Part shown: positions 12,069 through 22,345 of the stretch, piece after piece
Layout: every line of letters begins with the position of its first letter
How positions within the stretch are numbered: the first letter of the stretch is position 1
DNA from: Arthrobacter rhizosphaerae
GTDB lineage: Bacteria > Actinomycetota > Actinomycetes > Actinomycetales > Micrococcaceae
DNA length: 64,000 nucleotides
Assembly: GCF_023062595.1 (NCBI RefSeq)
Contig: NZ_JALLAN010000005.1
Coordinates: 124,001 to 188,000, forward strand
Reading direction: 5' to 3'
The notes under the pieces: model-generated
The model's input: the letters and a program-made list of their open reading frames with translations, nothing else
The model's database searches: none
Told to the model about the DNA's origin: nothing
Made by a program: the position numbers and the translations under genes

Positions 12069-14025
12069 CTGCGACAACTCCCATAACGATACGGTCACCT
12101 GGAACGGAGCGTGTCATGAAACGAACGACGTCACCCTCATTCATGGCGATGCAGCCCCAGCTCGGTGCCCGGTTGGCATGGAGAAAAATGGCAAAACCAG
12201 CGTCCATCACGATTGCGGAATCCGGCGGCCGGTTGTAATTAATGACCACGCCCTGCCGGTAGTCGTGGGATGGCCTTGTTGCGTAATACCACATGTTCTC
12301 ATCCGGGAAAATGTCCGCGCTCGACTCAAAGTACTTGTTGTAATTAGCGTTCAGTCGACCGCCCCACCGTGAGAACTGATTGAGCGTCTGATAATTGAGC
12401 GCTGTTCCAGGATTGCCCAAGCCGAAGGCATCTGTCACGGTATACGAACCGGTTGGAGAATACTTGTTAATCGTCGGGCCGGAGGGGACGCCGGGGCGGG
12501 CGAAGCCGGACTCACCTGCCTGGGCCCACGTGGACCATTCGTAAACATAGCGGCCGCCTGAGTTAACACACGTAACGGACGTTACTGGGCTAACAGCATA
12601 ACCCTCTGCAATCGCGAAGGTGACGCGCTGGGCCCCGCCCGTTCCATAGTTCACCGATCCGCGGTTGATGGCTTCGCAGTAGCCGCTGGGCGAGATGTAG
12701 ATCTTTGCTCCCGCAGTGGGACTCCAGCCCATTGAGCCATTTTCGAACCACTGCTGGCAGCCGGTTGCCCAGCACTTCTCTGTCTCGGTGGGATAACCCA
12801 ACGAGCCAGCGGGGCCGCCACGGGCAAGCCAGGTCCCTCCGATCGCCCCCCAGATGGGGTGGGAGCCGGCGGCGGGTGACCAGAACAGTTTTCCGCCTTG
12901 GAAGGACTGGGTGCAGCCCCCGTTGCGGAGTCCGCAGGTTTCGGCGCCGGTGGGGTAGCGCAGTCCGCCTGCCTGGGCGCCGTGGTTGAGGTATGCGACC
13001 CGGTTGGCGCCCCAGACAGGGACGGATCCTGTGGCGGGTGACCAGTAGAGCTGGCCGCCTTGGAAGCTCTGGGTGCAGCCGCCGTCGCGGAGGGCGCAGG
13101 TTTCGGCGCCGGTGGGGTAGCGCAGTCCGCCTGCCTGGGCGCCGTGGTTGAGGTATGCGACCCGGTTGGCGCCCCAGACAGGGACGGATCCTGTGGCGGG
13201 TGACCAGAAGAGCTGGCCGCCTTGGAACGTCTGGGTGCAGCCGCCGTCGCGGAGGCCGCAGGTTTCGGCGCCGGTGGGGTAGCGCAGTCCGCCTGCCTGG
13301 GCGCCGTGGTTGAGGTATGCGACCCGGTTGGCGCCCCAGACAGGGACGGATCCCGTGGCGGGTGACCAGAAGAGCTGGCCGCCTTGGAACGTCTGGGTGC
13401 AGCCGCCGTCGCGGAGGCCGCAGGTTTCGGCGCCGGTGGGGTAGCGCAGTCCGCCTGCCTGGGCGCCGTGGCTCAGGTACGCGACCCGGTTGGCACCCCA
13501 GACAGGATTGGCGCCCACAGCTGAGACCCAATAGATGTCGCCCTTTTGGAACGTCCGGAGGCAGCCGTCGTCGGCCAAGCCACACTGGATTTCGGCCGTT
13601 GCGGGGCCCAGGGTTCCTGCCGCTCCACCGAGCGAGGACCACAATGACTCAATGCTGGATTCCGAGCCTGGTGGCGGCGCCACGTCCGCAGCCTGTGTTG
13701 TCAGTGGTTCCCCGGCGTCCGATGTTGTCTTTTCGGGTGCGGCAGTAGGCGTGACGACCGGCGCTGCGAAGGTACCCGGGACAGCTGTCGGATCAGCCGA
13801 AAGCATTGGCGCTGGAGTCTTCGTCACGGGCTCAGTCGCCGTCGGGTCGGCCGATGGTGTCGCTGAAGGCGCAGCGGGCGTCGTGGCAGACAATTCGTCT
13901 TTTGACAGTTTCGGTTCAGGTGGTGCCTGGTTCGCTTCAGCGAAACCCATGGACGTGCACATCAGACCCAGCACAAACAACAAACTGAAGGCGGACCTTG
14001 CAGTAATGCTTCCTAAATTTGCCAA
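12055..14025 (-). CDS. LGFP-repeat protein with C-terminal YkuD-type L,D-transpeptidase domain
   Basis: This secreted protein of about 656 residues has a signal peptide, then a Pro/Thr/Ala-rich linker to about residue 125. Six LGFP-type repeats fill about residues 130-440, and a C-terminal domain has the L,D-transpeptidase active-site pattern: His in FLHANRAP and Cys in SWGC, nine residues apart (about 616 and 625). Such domains cross-link or modify peptidoglycan stem peptides. Four of the repeats read L-R-Y-P in place of L-G-F-P and are nearly identical in DNA. The TTG at 14025 follows GGGGGAG; another TTG at 14037 lacks a ribosome-binding site. The Cys and His make an active enzyme likely. 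Attachment of the repeats to wall glycan is inferred. Confidence 0.8.
   Translation of the reverse strand: MANLGSITARSAFSLLFVLGLMCTSMGFAEANQAPPEPKLSKDELSATTPAAPSATPSADPTATEPVTKTPAPMLSADPTAVPGTFAAPVVTPTAAPEKTTSDAGEPLTTQAADVAPPPGSESSIESLWSSLGGAAGTLGPATAEIQCGLADDGCLRTFQKGDIYWVSAVGANPVWGANRVAYLSHGAQAGGLRYPTGAETCGLRDGGCTQTFQGGQLFWSPATGSVPVWGANRVAYLNHGAQAGGLRYPTGAETCGLRDGGCTQTFQGGQLFWSPATGSVPVWGANRVAYLNHGAQAGGLRYPTGAETCALRDGGCTQSFQGGQLYWSPATGSVPVWGANRVAYLNHGAQAGGLRYPTGAETCGLRNGGCTQSFQGGKLFWSPAAGSHPIWGAIGGTWLARGGPAGSLGYPTETEKCWATGCQQWFENGSMGWSPTAGAKIYISPSGYCEAINRGSVNYGTGGAQRVTFAIAEGYAVSPVTSVTCVNSGGRYVYEWSTWAQAGESGFARPGVPSGPTINKYSPTGSYTVTDAFGLGNPGTALNYQTLNQFSRWGGRLNANYNKYFESSADIFPDENMWYYATRPSHDYRQGVVINYNRPPDSAIVMDAGFAIFLHANRAPSWGCIAMNEGDVVRFMTRSVPGDRIVMGVVADVFR
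12880..13510 (-). repeat. 162-bp tandem repeat array encoding LGFP units
   Basis: Near-identical 54-codon units recur at exactly 162-bp spacing; for example the same string begins at 12961, 13123, 13285 and 13447. Units differ at only a few bases, such as one GGL/GAL codon change and QLF/QLY. The array lies inside the L,D-transpeptidase gene and keeps the reading frame. Confidence 0.95.
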
Positions 14026-14190
14026 AATCTCCCCCAAAAGACTTACACGCGTAGGGCGCCTACTGCTGATTCAACTTCCGTCGGGAGCCGACGCAGCAAT
14101 TCATAGTGTAACGGCGGAAAGGGCTTTATGGACCCTCAATTTTCCGCGCCATGCATTCTCTTTGGCGAAATGTTTTCGGGCCATCACGTT

Positions 14191-16185
14191 CTATTCGTCG
14201 CAGGCCGAAACCCGGTAAAGAATTGCCTTGCCAACCCTGGCGACTTGCTCAATCCCCGGAGCCGCATCGAGGTTTTCCAAGCCGGGGTACTTGTGCGCGC
14301 CGCCGTGCACCTCATTGTCGCCGAAGTCGAGCACATGCCTGCTGTTTATTCTCCGCAGCGCTTCACACACGGCGGGATCTGAATCCACCCTGTTTAATCG
14401 CTTCATAACGATTTCAGCGTCTGGTCCGGGAGTGCCTTGGGTGTGGGGCAGGAGGGCAGGGCGACCTGTGTAGGCATAAACAAGGGAAGCCCCTGTCCAA
14501 GGGGAGCCTATGACCGTTTCACCCTCTGGAACAAACTGCGGGACCTGCAGGAGCAAGTCGTGTTCGTCGGTTGAAAGCAGCGGCGAATCGGTTCTGAGCT
14601 GAAAGTTCCGGGCGGCGTTCCCGACCTCAATACCTACGGTGCGGAACTGGGTTACTGCGACAGTGCCAGCCAGCAGAACGAGCGGGAGCAGCAGGCTCGC
14701 TCCATGTGTACGATCTAAGCGGAGCAGCCGGAGCCTCTTGTCGCGCAAAGCGTATGAACGCAGTTGTGACAGCAGCCAGAGCCCCCCGACTACTGCCAGA
14801 GGCAGGGTCACAATGGGCATGAGGGCAGCGATACGGTAGCTGTCGTTGTACCACCCGCCGGCAACGAATGAGCGGAATCGGCCAAAGGCCATTCCACTGA
14901 CAACGACATAAAGCCCAATGCCGATGACAAAGCTCGCCGTTGCCCGGCCAAACTTGCGATCCCGATAGGCTGAATAAAGCCCGACAATCACCAGAACCGA
15001 AAAGAAGATGGGCATGGGGCGGCCCATTGCTGCACCCGTGAGCGCCTCGCCGAATGCCCTTGCGAGGGTTTGATGTGCCGCCCACGTCGCGCTTGCCGGG
15101 TCGGGCCGCATGTACTTCCAAATGAAATAAATGGAGATGGCAGAACCAAGTGCGGCAAGGAGGGGATAAAGCATGCCCCGGAATCCGTCGGCGCGGTTGG
15201 CACTGAACCAGCGGAACCATCGAACCGCAAGCCACGGAAGACCAAACGCCAGGAGTGCGAGCAGCGAGGAGGGGTGGGCCATCATCAATCCGGTCAGGGC
15301 TACAGCGAAGAGCATCCACGGCCGTATCGCCTTTCCGTCCCGGCCTTGGTCATTTCGTATCGCCGTTATCAGAACGGCAAGGACAGCGGGAAGAGCAGCC
15401 GTCGCCAACAATGTGGGGTACAAGACACCGAAGTCGACCATGAGGTAGGGGAACTGACTGAAACCTGCCGCCCCTACCGCTGTAAGGGCACGGGCGGCGG
15501 TCCTCACGCCGACGATGCTGTCCACGAGGAATACCGCCCCGGCGGGCCACAGTACACAACAAATTACGAGGTTGGCAGCATTAATGGCCTCAGGAATCGC
15601 AGATCCGGCCAGCTGCGACACCAAAGCAACGTAATCGTGCCATGCAGCCGGATACATAGCCCACTGGTTTTGGGGATCCACGAGTTGGCCCACCGTCAGA
15701 GATGATCCATTTCCTGAGTCCACTATGTAACGAACCGAATTCAGGTGATAAATGTCATCGAAGGTCTGGGAGATACTTCCAGGGTTCCCGAAGATAGTGA
15801 TCATCCGCCAGAAAATCACCGCCCCCGCAAGAAGGAGGAAACCGAGGGTCCATAGCCCACGCGGATTTCTTGCCAGCAGCTTTAATGCAGCACGTCCACG
15901 TGCAGGCTCGGTGGCTACATTGCTGACACCCCGTTTGCGGTTCCGAAAAGCCAGCGACAAGAGGCAGGCCGCCGCACTGGCGACTAAGAGCGCCCACAGA
16001 GAGAACTCGAGCTGGAGGAGACCGGCAATGACAGCTGAACCGGAAATTAACGTTATGCCGACCGGGCCGGCCAAGGCCCACGCAGCCATGCCTCTGGCAC
16101 CAAGGAGCAATGAAACAAGCAGACCTGGAACTACTGCCAGCAGAAGGGCTGATGCAATCGTCGGGAGAAAGCCGATCCAGATCAT
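14191..16185 (-). CDS. DUF6541 family polytopic membrane protein, probable GT-C type
   Basis: This 664-residue protein has about a dozen membrane helices and a soluble C-terminal part, the layout of GT-C glycosyltransferases. After the first helices comes a conserved outer-loop block ISQTFDDIYHLNSVRY with acidic residues and a His, then SGNGS. The C-terminal domain has a GSPWTGASLVYAYTG segment and ends with a paired Cys region. It is a clear paralogue of the next gene upstream, sharing these blocks in the same order. I recognise the family only as DUF6541; transfer of a sugar from a polyprenyl-phosphate donor is an inference from topology and from the neighbouring polysaccharide genes. Confidence 0.75.
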   Translation of the reverse strand: MIWIGFLPTIASALLLAVVPGLLVSLLLGARGMAAWALAGPVGITLISGSAVIAGLLQLEFSLWALLVASAAACLLSLAFRNRKRGVSNVATEPARGRAALKLLARNPRGLWTLGFLLLAGAVIFWRMITIFGNPGSISQTFDDIYHLNSVRYIVDSGNGSSLTVGQLVDPQNQWAMYPAAWHDYVALVSQLAGSAIPEAINAANLVICCVLWPAGAVFLVDSIVGVRTAARALTAVGAAGFSQFPYLMVDFGVLYPTLLATAALPAVLAVLITAIRNDQGRDGKAIRPWMLFAVALTGLMMAHPSSLLALLAFGLPWLAVRWFRWFSANRADGFRGMLYPLLAALGSAISIYFIWKYMRPDPASATWAAHQTLARAFGEALTGAAMGRPMPIFFSVLVIVGLYSAYRDRKFGRATASFVIGIGLYVVVSGMAFGRFRSFVAGGWYNDSYRIAALMPIVTLPLAVVGGLWLLSQLRSYALRDKRLRLLRLDRTHGASLLLPLVLLAGTVAVTQFRTVGIEVGNAARNFQLRTDSPLLSTDEHDLLLQVPQFVPEGETVIGSPWTGASLVYAYTGRPALLPHTQGTPGPDAEIVMKRLNRVDSDPAVCEALRRINSRHVLDFGDNEVHGGAHKYPGLENLDAAPGIEQVARVGKAILYRVSACDE

Positions 16186-16213
16186 TTAATAAAGTTTCCT
16201 GCCTGAGGTCTGA

Positions 16214-18214
16214 TCACCAGCATGCTTTCACCTCGTAGAGGCTTGCTATTCCCACAGATGCCACCCTTGAGAACCCCTTAGAGGAGGGGATATATCGCAG
16301 GCCGTCATATTGCCCGTCCCGCGGATAGCCGAAATCAAATACCGGTTGATAGGAATAGATGACGTAGCGAACGTTCAGCCTGCGGACCGCCGGACAAACC
16401 TCCGGATTGACCGCCGCTTCGTTCAGGTGCCTCGCTATTAGCTCCCTGTCAGGATTCATGGGAACGAACATGTGCCCAAAAACCATCTTCGTGCCGGAAA
16501 CGTAGTAAGCAAGGGCACTTCCGTCCCAGGGATCGCCTGCGACAGCGGTGCCGGCGGGAACTATGCTTGGCAGCTTCTCGAACAGAGCCTGCTCGTCAGC
16601 GGACATCATGCGGGCATTCCTGTCGATATTGAAGTTGGCGCCTGCTGACCGGATACCTGCCGCAACGGTAAATGCCTGGGACCCGGCGAAAGTCACGCCA
16701 AGTAGTACAACAGCGCCCAGAACCATCAGCTGCTTGGAGCGAGTGTCGTTGGAACGCACGAATGTGATTTTTTCTGCTGCTGCATCCGTGAGGAAATCCA
16801 GCGCTTTGACTGCACCAATGGCTGCCAATGGAGCCCAAGTCAGCACGAGCGAGGCGGCCACCCTGTTGTAGTCGTCGTACCAGGAACCTGTCAGGAACGT
16901 GCGCAGCAGCCCCGTCGGAAAGCTGGCGGAGGCGAGGAAGAGCAAAGAGACGATGATGTGCGAGACAGCAAACCACCTCTGGCGTTTGTTGCGCAGCAGT
17001 GACAGGAAACCGATCGCGATCAGGATCGCGACGAAGAAGGAAGGAAAACTGTTCAGGGGAGCCGCCCACAGCAGCTCCCCGATTGCTTGCGCGGGGGTTT
17101 CAGTTGGCACGGTGAACTCGACCTCGGTCAATGGCACCGGCCGCAGGAGCGCCCATACCCCTGCAGCGCTGCAAACCAGCAGGATATTAGCGGGCAGCCT
17201 TGCCTGCAGAATCGAAAGAGGGAACCGCTGGGGTTTCCGGAGTGCTCGCGGAATGTCGAACAGCCTGTTCTCCGCCGAGAGGATGAGCGGCAGGGCGATT
17301 GCCAGAATCATCAGCATTCCGCTTGGCTGGGTGAGGAAGATGCCGGGAACGCAGCAGAGCAGGAGCCACACAGCCAGGGGTGTGCGTAGAGTGTCGCCGC
17401 TGTTGGAACGCTTGAAATAGATCATGATCAGTCCCACGGCGGGAAGCGTCGTGGCTATGGAGAGGAAACTGGGGTACAGGACCCCCCAATCGAGCATGCG
17501 GAAGGGAAAGATGCCGAAGCACGATGTGAGAATTCCACCAGCAATGAGGACCAACCGGCCATTGCCCGTAAGTTGCCTCAGGAAAAAGATGACGCCGCTT
17601 GGCCACACCAACCCGCCAATCACCAGGTTCACGGCATTCACGGATTCAGCTATGCCGGCTCCGCTGCTGCCTGCAACCATGGCGACGACAGAATGCCATG
17701 ATGCCGGGTAGATGGATGGAGCACCATTAAGACCTATTGACGGTGCGAACGCCGAACCGTTGCCGCTCTCAAGCATGTAGCGAACGGCATTCAGGTGGAA
17801 AACACCATCGGTTGTCTGGGAGATCATTGTGGGCGAGTGGAATACATTGATCAGTTGGATGCTAATGATGACGGCTGGTATGGCCGTAGCCAAGGCGATC
17901 CAGAGACCGTTCTTCCGCACGCCGGCTTTAGCCAGGGGCGGAATGCCCTTGGGGCGGAAGACCCGGCTCAGGCCGAAGGTGGCTGCTGCAACTGCCACCG
18001 CTACAAAGAGAAGAGACCACCACGCCCAAGGAATGCCTGCGTACGAGAGAGCGAGAGCACCAATGTCCACGATTGACAGGGTCAGGAGGGGCCCCAGCCC
18101 CCACGCCAGCGCTTTGGAACCACCTGCCATTCGGGCCGTGAGGTATCCCGGCCCAAACATCACGGCTATCGCAACAAGCGCGGGAAGTAAGACCGCCAGC
18201 CAGCTGGAATTCAT
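16214..18214 (-). CDS. DUF6541 family polytopic membrane protein, paralogue of the adjacent gene
   Basis: This 666-residue membrane protein shares length, topology and motifs with its downstream neighbour. These include ISQTTDGVFHLNAVRY, SGNGS, YPASWHS, GDPWDGSALAYYVSG and VCPAVRRLN, so the pair arose by tandem duplication. The two genes are separated by only 28 bases and read the same way, so they form one transcript. An Asp and His in the first large loop are kept in both copies, as expected for a catalytic site in a GT-C-like fold, but no biochemical role is known to me. Confidence 0.75.
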   Translation of the reverse strand: MNSSWLAVLLPALVAIAVMFGPGYLTARMAGGSKALAWGLGPLLTLSIVDIGALALSYAGIPWAWWSLLFVAVAVAAATFGLSRVFRPKGIPPLAKAGVRKNGLWIALATAIPAVIISIQLINVFHSPTMISQTTDGVFHLNAVRYMLESGNGSAFAPSIGLNGAPSIYPASWHSVVAMVAGSSGAGIAESVNAVNLVIGGLVWPSGVIFFLRQLTGNGRLVLIAGGILTSCFGIFPFRMLDWGVLYPSFLSIATTLPAVGLIMIYFKRSNSGDTLRTPLAVWLLLCCVPGIFLTQPSGMLMILAIALPLILSAENRLFDIPRALRKPQRFPLSILQARLPANILLVCSAAGVWALLRPVPLTEVEFTVPTETPAQAIGELLWAAPLNSFPSFFVAILIAIGFLSLLRNKRQRWFAVSHIIVSLLFLASASFPTGLLRTFLTGSWYDDYNRVAASLVLTWAPLAAIGAVKALDFLTDAAAEKITFVRSNDTRSKQLMVLGAVVLLGVTFAGSQAFTVAAGIRSAGANFNIDRNARMMSADEQALFEKLPSIVPAGTAVAGDPWDGSALAYYVSGTKMVFGHMFVPMNPDRELIARHLNEAAVNPEVCPAVRRLNVRYVIYSYQPVFDFGYPRDGQYDGLRYIPSSKGFSRVASVGIASLYEVKACW

Positions 18215-18285
18215 TTTTTAGTGATCTGTCCTGTTGCTAGAAGTATCCCCGCTGCCGAGTTGACGCCTGTTTTACTGCAGGGACA

Positions 18286-19158
18286 CTACCGGATGAGCGA
18301 AAGCAAGTATTCTCCATACCCGCTCTTTATCAAGGGTTTGGCCCGCACGGCGAGCTCTTCGTCCGTCAGGAAACCTTGCCGCCAGGCGATCTCTTCCGGT
18401 GCCCCGACCTTGAGTCCCTGACGCGACTCGATCGTCCGGACGAAATTAGAGGCGTCGTTCAAGTCGCTGACCGTCCCAGTGTCCAGCCATGCGGTCCCGC
18501 GCGGCAGAATTTCCACGCGGAGCCTGTCCTGCTCCATGTAGATCCGGTTCACGTCAGTAATTTCCAGTTCACCCCGGCTGGAGGGTTTCAGGGATTTCGC
18601 TATTTCAATAACGTCGTTGTCATAGAAATACAGGCCTGGCACGGCGAAGCTGCTCTTCGGAACGCTTGGCTTTTCCTCCAAGGAAAGCACTTTTCCGTCC
18701 GGACTGAATTCGACCACACCATAGGCGGACGCATCCCGTACCTGATAACCAAAAATCGCTCCGCCGTCGATGTCATGGAACCGTGAGAGCCGCTGGCCCA
18801 TTCCAGGGCCGTAGAAGATGTTGTCACCGAGCACCAAGGCCACGGAGTCATCCTGTATATGTTCGCTGCCGAGGATGAAGGCCTGGGCAAGGCCGTCCGG
18901 CGACGGCTGCACTGCGTAGCTGATGTTGACACCGAACTGGTCTCCGTCGCCGAGGACCCGGTGGAACGCCTCGGCATCATGGGGAGTGGTAATGACCAGG
19001 ATGTCCCTGATCCCTGCCAGCATCAACGTGGAGAGGGGGTAGTAGATCATCGGTTTGTCATACACCGGCACCAATTGTTTGCTGACGCCAAGGGTGATCG
19101 GGTGCAGCCGGGAGCCGGTGCCACCGGCCAGGATTATTCCACGCATGCCCTCTATCAT
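18286..19158 (-). CDS. rmlA: Glucose-1-phosphate thymidylyltransferase
   Basis: This enzyme makes dTDP-glucose from glucose 1-phosphate and dTTP, the first step to dTDP-L-rhamnose. The nucleotide-binding motif [13 protein letters not shown] is at the N-terminus, and the blocks [15 protein letters not shown] and LGDNIFYG are typical of RmlA. At about 290 residues it has normal length. The ATG at 19158 has GGGA about ten bases upstream; the family more often starts at the equivalent of the ATG at 19146. It diverges from rmlB, and with rmlB and the rmlCD fusion it completes the rhamnose donor pathway in this window. Confidence 0.95.
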   Translation of the reverse strand: MIEGMRGIILAGGTGSRLHPITLGVSKQLVPVYDKPMIYYPLSTLMLAGIRDILVITTPHDAEAFHRVLGDGDQFGVNISYAVQPSPDGLAQAFILGSEHIQDDSVALVLGDNIFYGPGMGQRLSRFHDIDGGAIFGYQVRDASAYGVVEFSPDGKVLSLEEKPSVPKSSFAVPGLYFYDNDVIEIAKSLKPSSRGELEITDVNRIYMEQDRLRVEILPRGTAWLDTGTVSDLNDASNFVRTIESRQGLKVGAPEEIAWRQGFLTDEELAVRAKPLIKSGYGEYLLSLIR

Positions 19159-19191
19159 CGTCTGCAATCCCGGCTACGCCAAACCAGTGGG

Positions 19192-19197
19192 TAGGCT
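19192..19197 (+). promoter_or_regulatory. -10 box of rmlB, probably a leaderless transcript
   Basis: TAGGCT ends six bases before the rmlB ATG, so transcription would begin at or next to the start codon. No ribosome-binding sequence lies in between, which fits a leaderless mRNA. Confidence 0.5.
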
Positions 19198-19200
19198 TAG

Positions 19201-20202
<1,002 letters not shown>

Positions 20203-20203
20203 G

Positions 20204-21619
20204 ATGACGTTGGAGTTTTCAAAACCACTCAAGGCAACCCCAACACCCATCCCCGGCGTTGTTGTTTATGACCTTCCCGTGCACGGCGACAACCGTGGCT
20301 GGTTCAAGGAGAACTGGCAGCGGGAAAAGATGCTGGCCCTGGGGTTACCCGATTTTTCGCCGGTCCAGAACAACATCTCCTTCAATGAGAAGACCGGAAC
20401 GACGCGCGGCATCCATGCGGAGCCCTGGGACAAGTTCATTTCCGTGGCGGCAGGACGCATATTCGGTGCATGGGTGGACTTGCGCGAAGGACCGAGCTTC
20501 GGCAAGGTCTTCTGCACGGAACTTGATCCCAGCCGCGCGATCTTTGTTCCACGGGGAGTTGGCAATTCATTCCAAACTCTCGAAGACAAGACTGCCTATA
20601 CCTATCTGGTGAACGATCATTGGAGCGAGGCGGCCCAGAGCCAGTACACGTTCCTCAATCTGGCTGATGCTACAGCCGATATTCCCTGGCCCATTCCCCT
20701 CGAGCGGGCTGAGCTGTCCGAAAAGGACAAGAACCATCCCTTCCTGGATGAGGTCAAGCCCATGGCTGGACAAAAGATCCTCGTCCTGGGGTCGGACGGA
20801 CAATTGGGGAAGGCGCTGCGGGAACTTTACGACGGCGACCCCCGGGTTGAGTTTGCAACGCGCAAGGACCTGGATATCTCCAATGAATCGGCGCTGAAGT
20901 CACGGAATTGGAAGGGCTACTCGACCATCATCAACGCAGCTGCCTACACGGCAGTTGATCTGGCGGAAACGCCGGCTGGCCGGGCCGCGGCCTGGCAAAC
21001 GAACGTCAGCAGCGTCGCCAGGCTGGCCGCCGTCGCGATTGAATACGGATTGACGCTTGTTCATATTTCTTCAGATTATGTTTTCGACGGTTCGAAGGAA
21101 GTGCACTCCGAGGACGAGGTTCCCAGTCCTCTGGGTGTTTATGGCCAGACCAAGGCAGCGGGCGACGCAGCAGCAGGCATGGTCCCGCGTCACTACATCA
21201 TCCGAACCAGCTGGGTCATCGGCGAGGGAAGCAATTTCGTGCGGACGATGGCCACCCTCGCAGAACGCGGTGTGGAACCGCGCGTTGTAAATGATCAGTT
21301 CGGCAGGCTCAGCTTCACGCAGGACATCGCCGCCGGCATCAGGCACCTTCTCGACACGGAGTCCGAATTCGGAACCTACAACCTCAGCAGTGATGGTCCA
21401 CCGCAGAGTTGGGCTGATATTGCCGGTGACGTCTTCGAGTTCTGCGGCCGAAGCCGGGACAGCATCACCGGAGTGAGCAGCGACGACTATCTCAAAGGCT
21501 CAAAAGCCGCTCCTCGCCCCCGCAACAGTACGCTGTCGCTGGACCGCATCCAGTCCACAGGCTTCTTCCCCGGGGAGGGTGCAAAGCGCCTGAGGGAGTA
21601 CCTGGCGGCCGACAGATAG
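20204..21619 (+). CDS. rmlCD: Bifunctional dTDP-4-dehydrorhamnose 3,5-epimerase/reductase (RmlC-RmlD fusion)
   Basis: One 471-residue chain joins two steps of rhamnose donor synthesis. Residues 1 to about 185 are a cupin like RmlC, with RGIH (the catalytic-base His position), DKF and the strand VDLREGPSFGK. Residues from about 190 to the end are RmlD, with the NADPH motif LGSDGQLG, SSDYVFDG and the YGQTK catalytic pair. In the cupin part the usual HYQ reads HAE, the AHGF block reads GNSF and the TDYY block reads NDHW, so the epimerase domain belongs to a variant subgroup. The ATG at 20204 is set by the stop of rmlB at 20202; an earlier in-frame opening lies inside rmlB. Confidence 0.9.
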   Translation: MTLEFSKPLKATPTPIPGVVVYDLPVHGDNRGWFKENWQREKMLALGLPDFSPVQNNISFNEKTGTTRGIHAEPWDKFISVAAGRIFGAWVDLREGPSFGKVFCTELDPSRAIFVPRGVGNSFQTLEDKTAYTYLVNDHWSEAAQSQYTFLNLADATADIPWPIPLERAELSEKDKNHPFLDEVKPMAGQKILVLGSDGQLGKALRELYDGDPRVEFATRKDLDISNESALKSRNWKGYSTIINAAAYTAVDLAETPAGRAAAWQTNVSSVARLAAVAIEYGLTLVHISSDYVFDGSKEVHSEDEVPSPLGVYGQTKAAGDAAAGMVPRHYIIRTSWVIGEGSNFVRTMATLAERGVEPRVVNDQFGRLSFTQDIAAGIRHLLDTESEFGTYNLSSDGPPQSWADIAGDVFEFCGRSRDSITGVSSDDYLKGSKAAPRPRNSTLSLDRIQSTGFFPGEGAKRLREYLAADR

Positions 21620-21667
21620 GCGCGCACCGCGAAAAGTGGTCTCAGAAGTCATGCAATAATTGGACCC

Positions 21668-22333
21668 GTGAGTCGAACCTGGATACTTATACCAATGTAC
21701 AACGAGGCCACGGTGGTCGGATCCGTAATCGAGGGCCTTCTGCCGGTTTTCCCGAACGTCGTCTGCATCGATGACGGAAGCTCTGACGGCTCACCCGAGG
21801 TTGCGGCGGCGGCCGGGGCGACTGTCGTTCAGCACCCCATAAACCTGGGTCAGGGCGCCGCGCTTCAGACAGGTATCTCCTACGCACTCCAGGATCCGCA
21901 GATGGAGACTGTTGTAACGTTCGACGCGGATGGACAACACCGTGTCTCTGACGCCCAGCTGATGGTGGAACGGATCCAGAATGGTGAAGCGGACATTGTC
22001 CTGGGATCCCGGTTCCTCGATGACCGGACAAAGCTGACGCCTGCGAAACGCCTGGTCCTCAGGACAGCAGCTGCCCAGATGCGCATCTCCACCGGGATGG
22101 ACCTGTCCGATGCCCATAACGGCCTCCGGGCTTTCAACAGGCACGTGGCATCTCGAATAGATCTGACACAGAACCGGATGGCGCACGCTTCCGAATTCGT
22201 GCATCAGATCGCCAAGATGCAACCTCGTTACGTCGAGCATCCAGTCGAAATAATCTACACGGACTACTCCAAAGCCAAGGGGCAGTCGCTGCTGAACTCC
22301 GTAAACATACTGGCCGAACTGCTGCTGAAGTAA
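21668..22333 (+). CDS. Family 2 glycosyltransferase (polyprenyl-phosphate sugar synthase-like)
   Basis: This 221-residue GT-A enzyme has the nucleotide-binding start IPMYNEATVVGSVI, the acidic motif CIDDGSSDGS, the TFDADGQH metal site, and GSRFLDD, as in DPM1-like enzymes. It lacks C-terminal membrane helices, which are probably supplied by the DUF2304 protein that follows 12 bases later. Such pairs usually charge polyprenyl phosphate with a sugar for use by GT-C enzymes outside the membrane, such as the DUF6541 proteins upstream. The GTG at 21668 gives the expected N-terminus. Confidence 0.88.
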   Translation: MSRTWILIPMYNEATVVGSVIEGLLPVFPNVVCIDDGSSDGSPEVAAAAGATVVQHPINLGQGAALQTGISYALQDPQMETVVTFDADGQHRVSDAQLMVERIQNGEADIVLGSRFLDDRTKLTPAKRLVLRTAAAQMRISTGMDLSDAHNGLRAFNRHVASRIDLTQNRMAHASEFVHQIAKMQPRYVEHPVEIIYTDYSKAKGQSLLNSVNILAELLLK

Positions 22334-22345
22334 AGTGAGATTTCC

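Noticed and set aside
12880-13510. Possible CRISPR or other noncoding repeat array
   Set aside because: The 162-bp units are tandem without spacers and stay in frame as LGFP protein repeats.
12590-13642. A 350-codon frame rich in Arg and Pro on the minus strand
   Set aside because: It is an out-of-frame reading of the LGFP tandem repeats in the L,D-transpeptidase gene.
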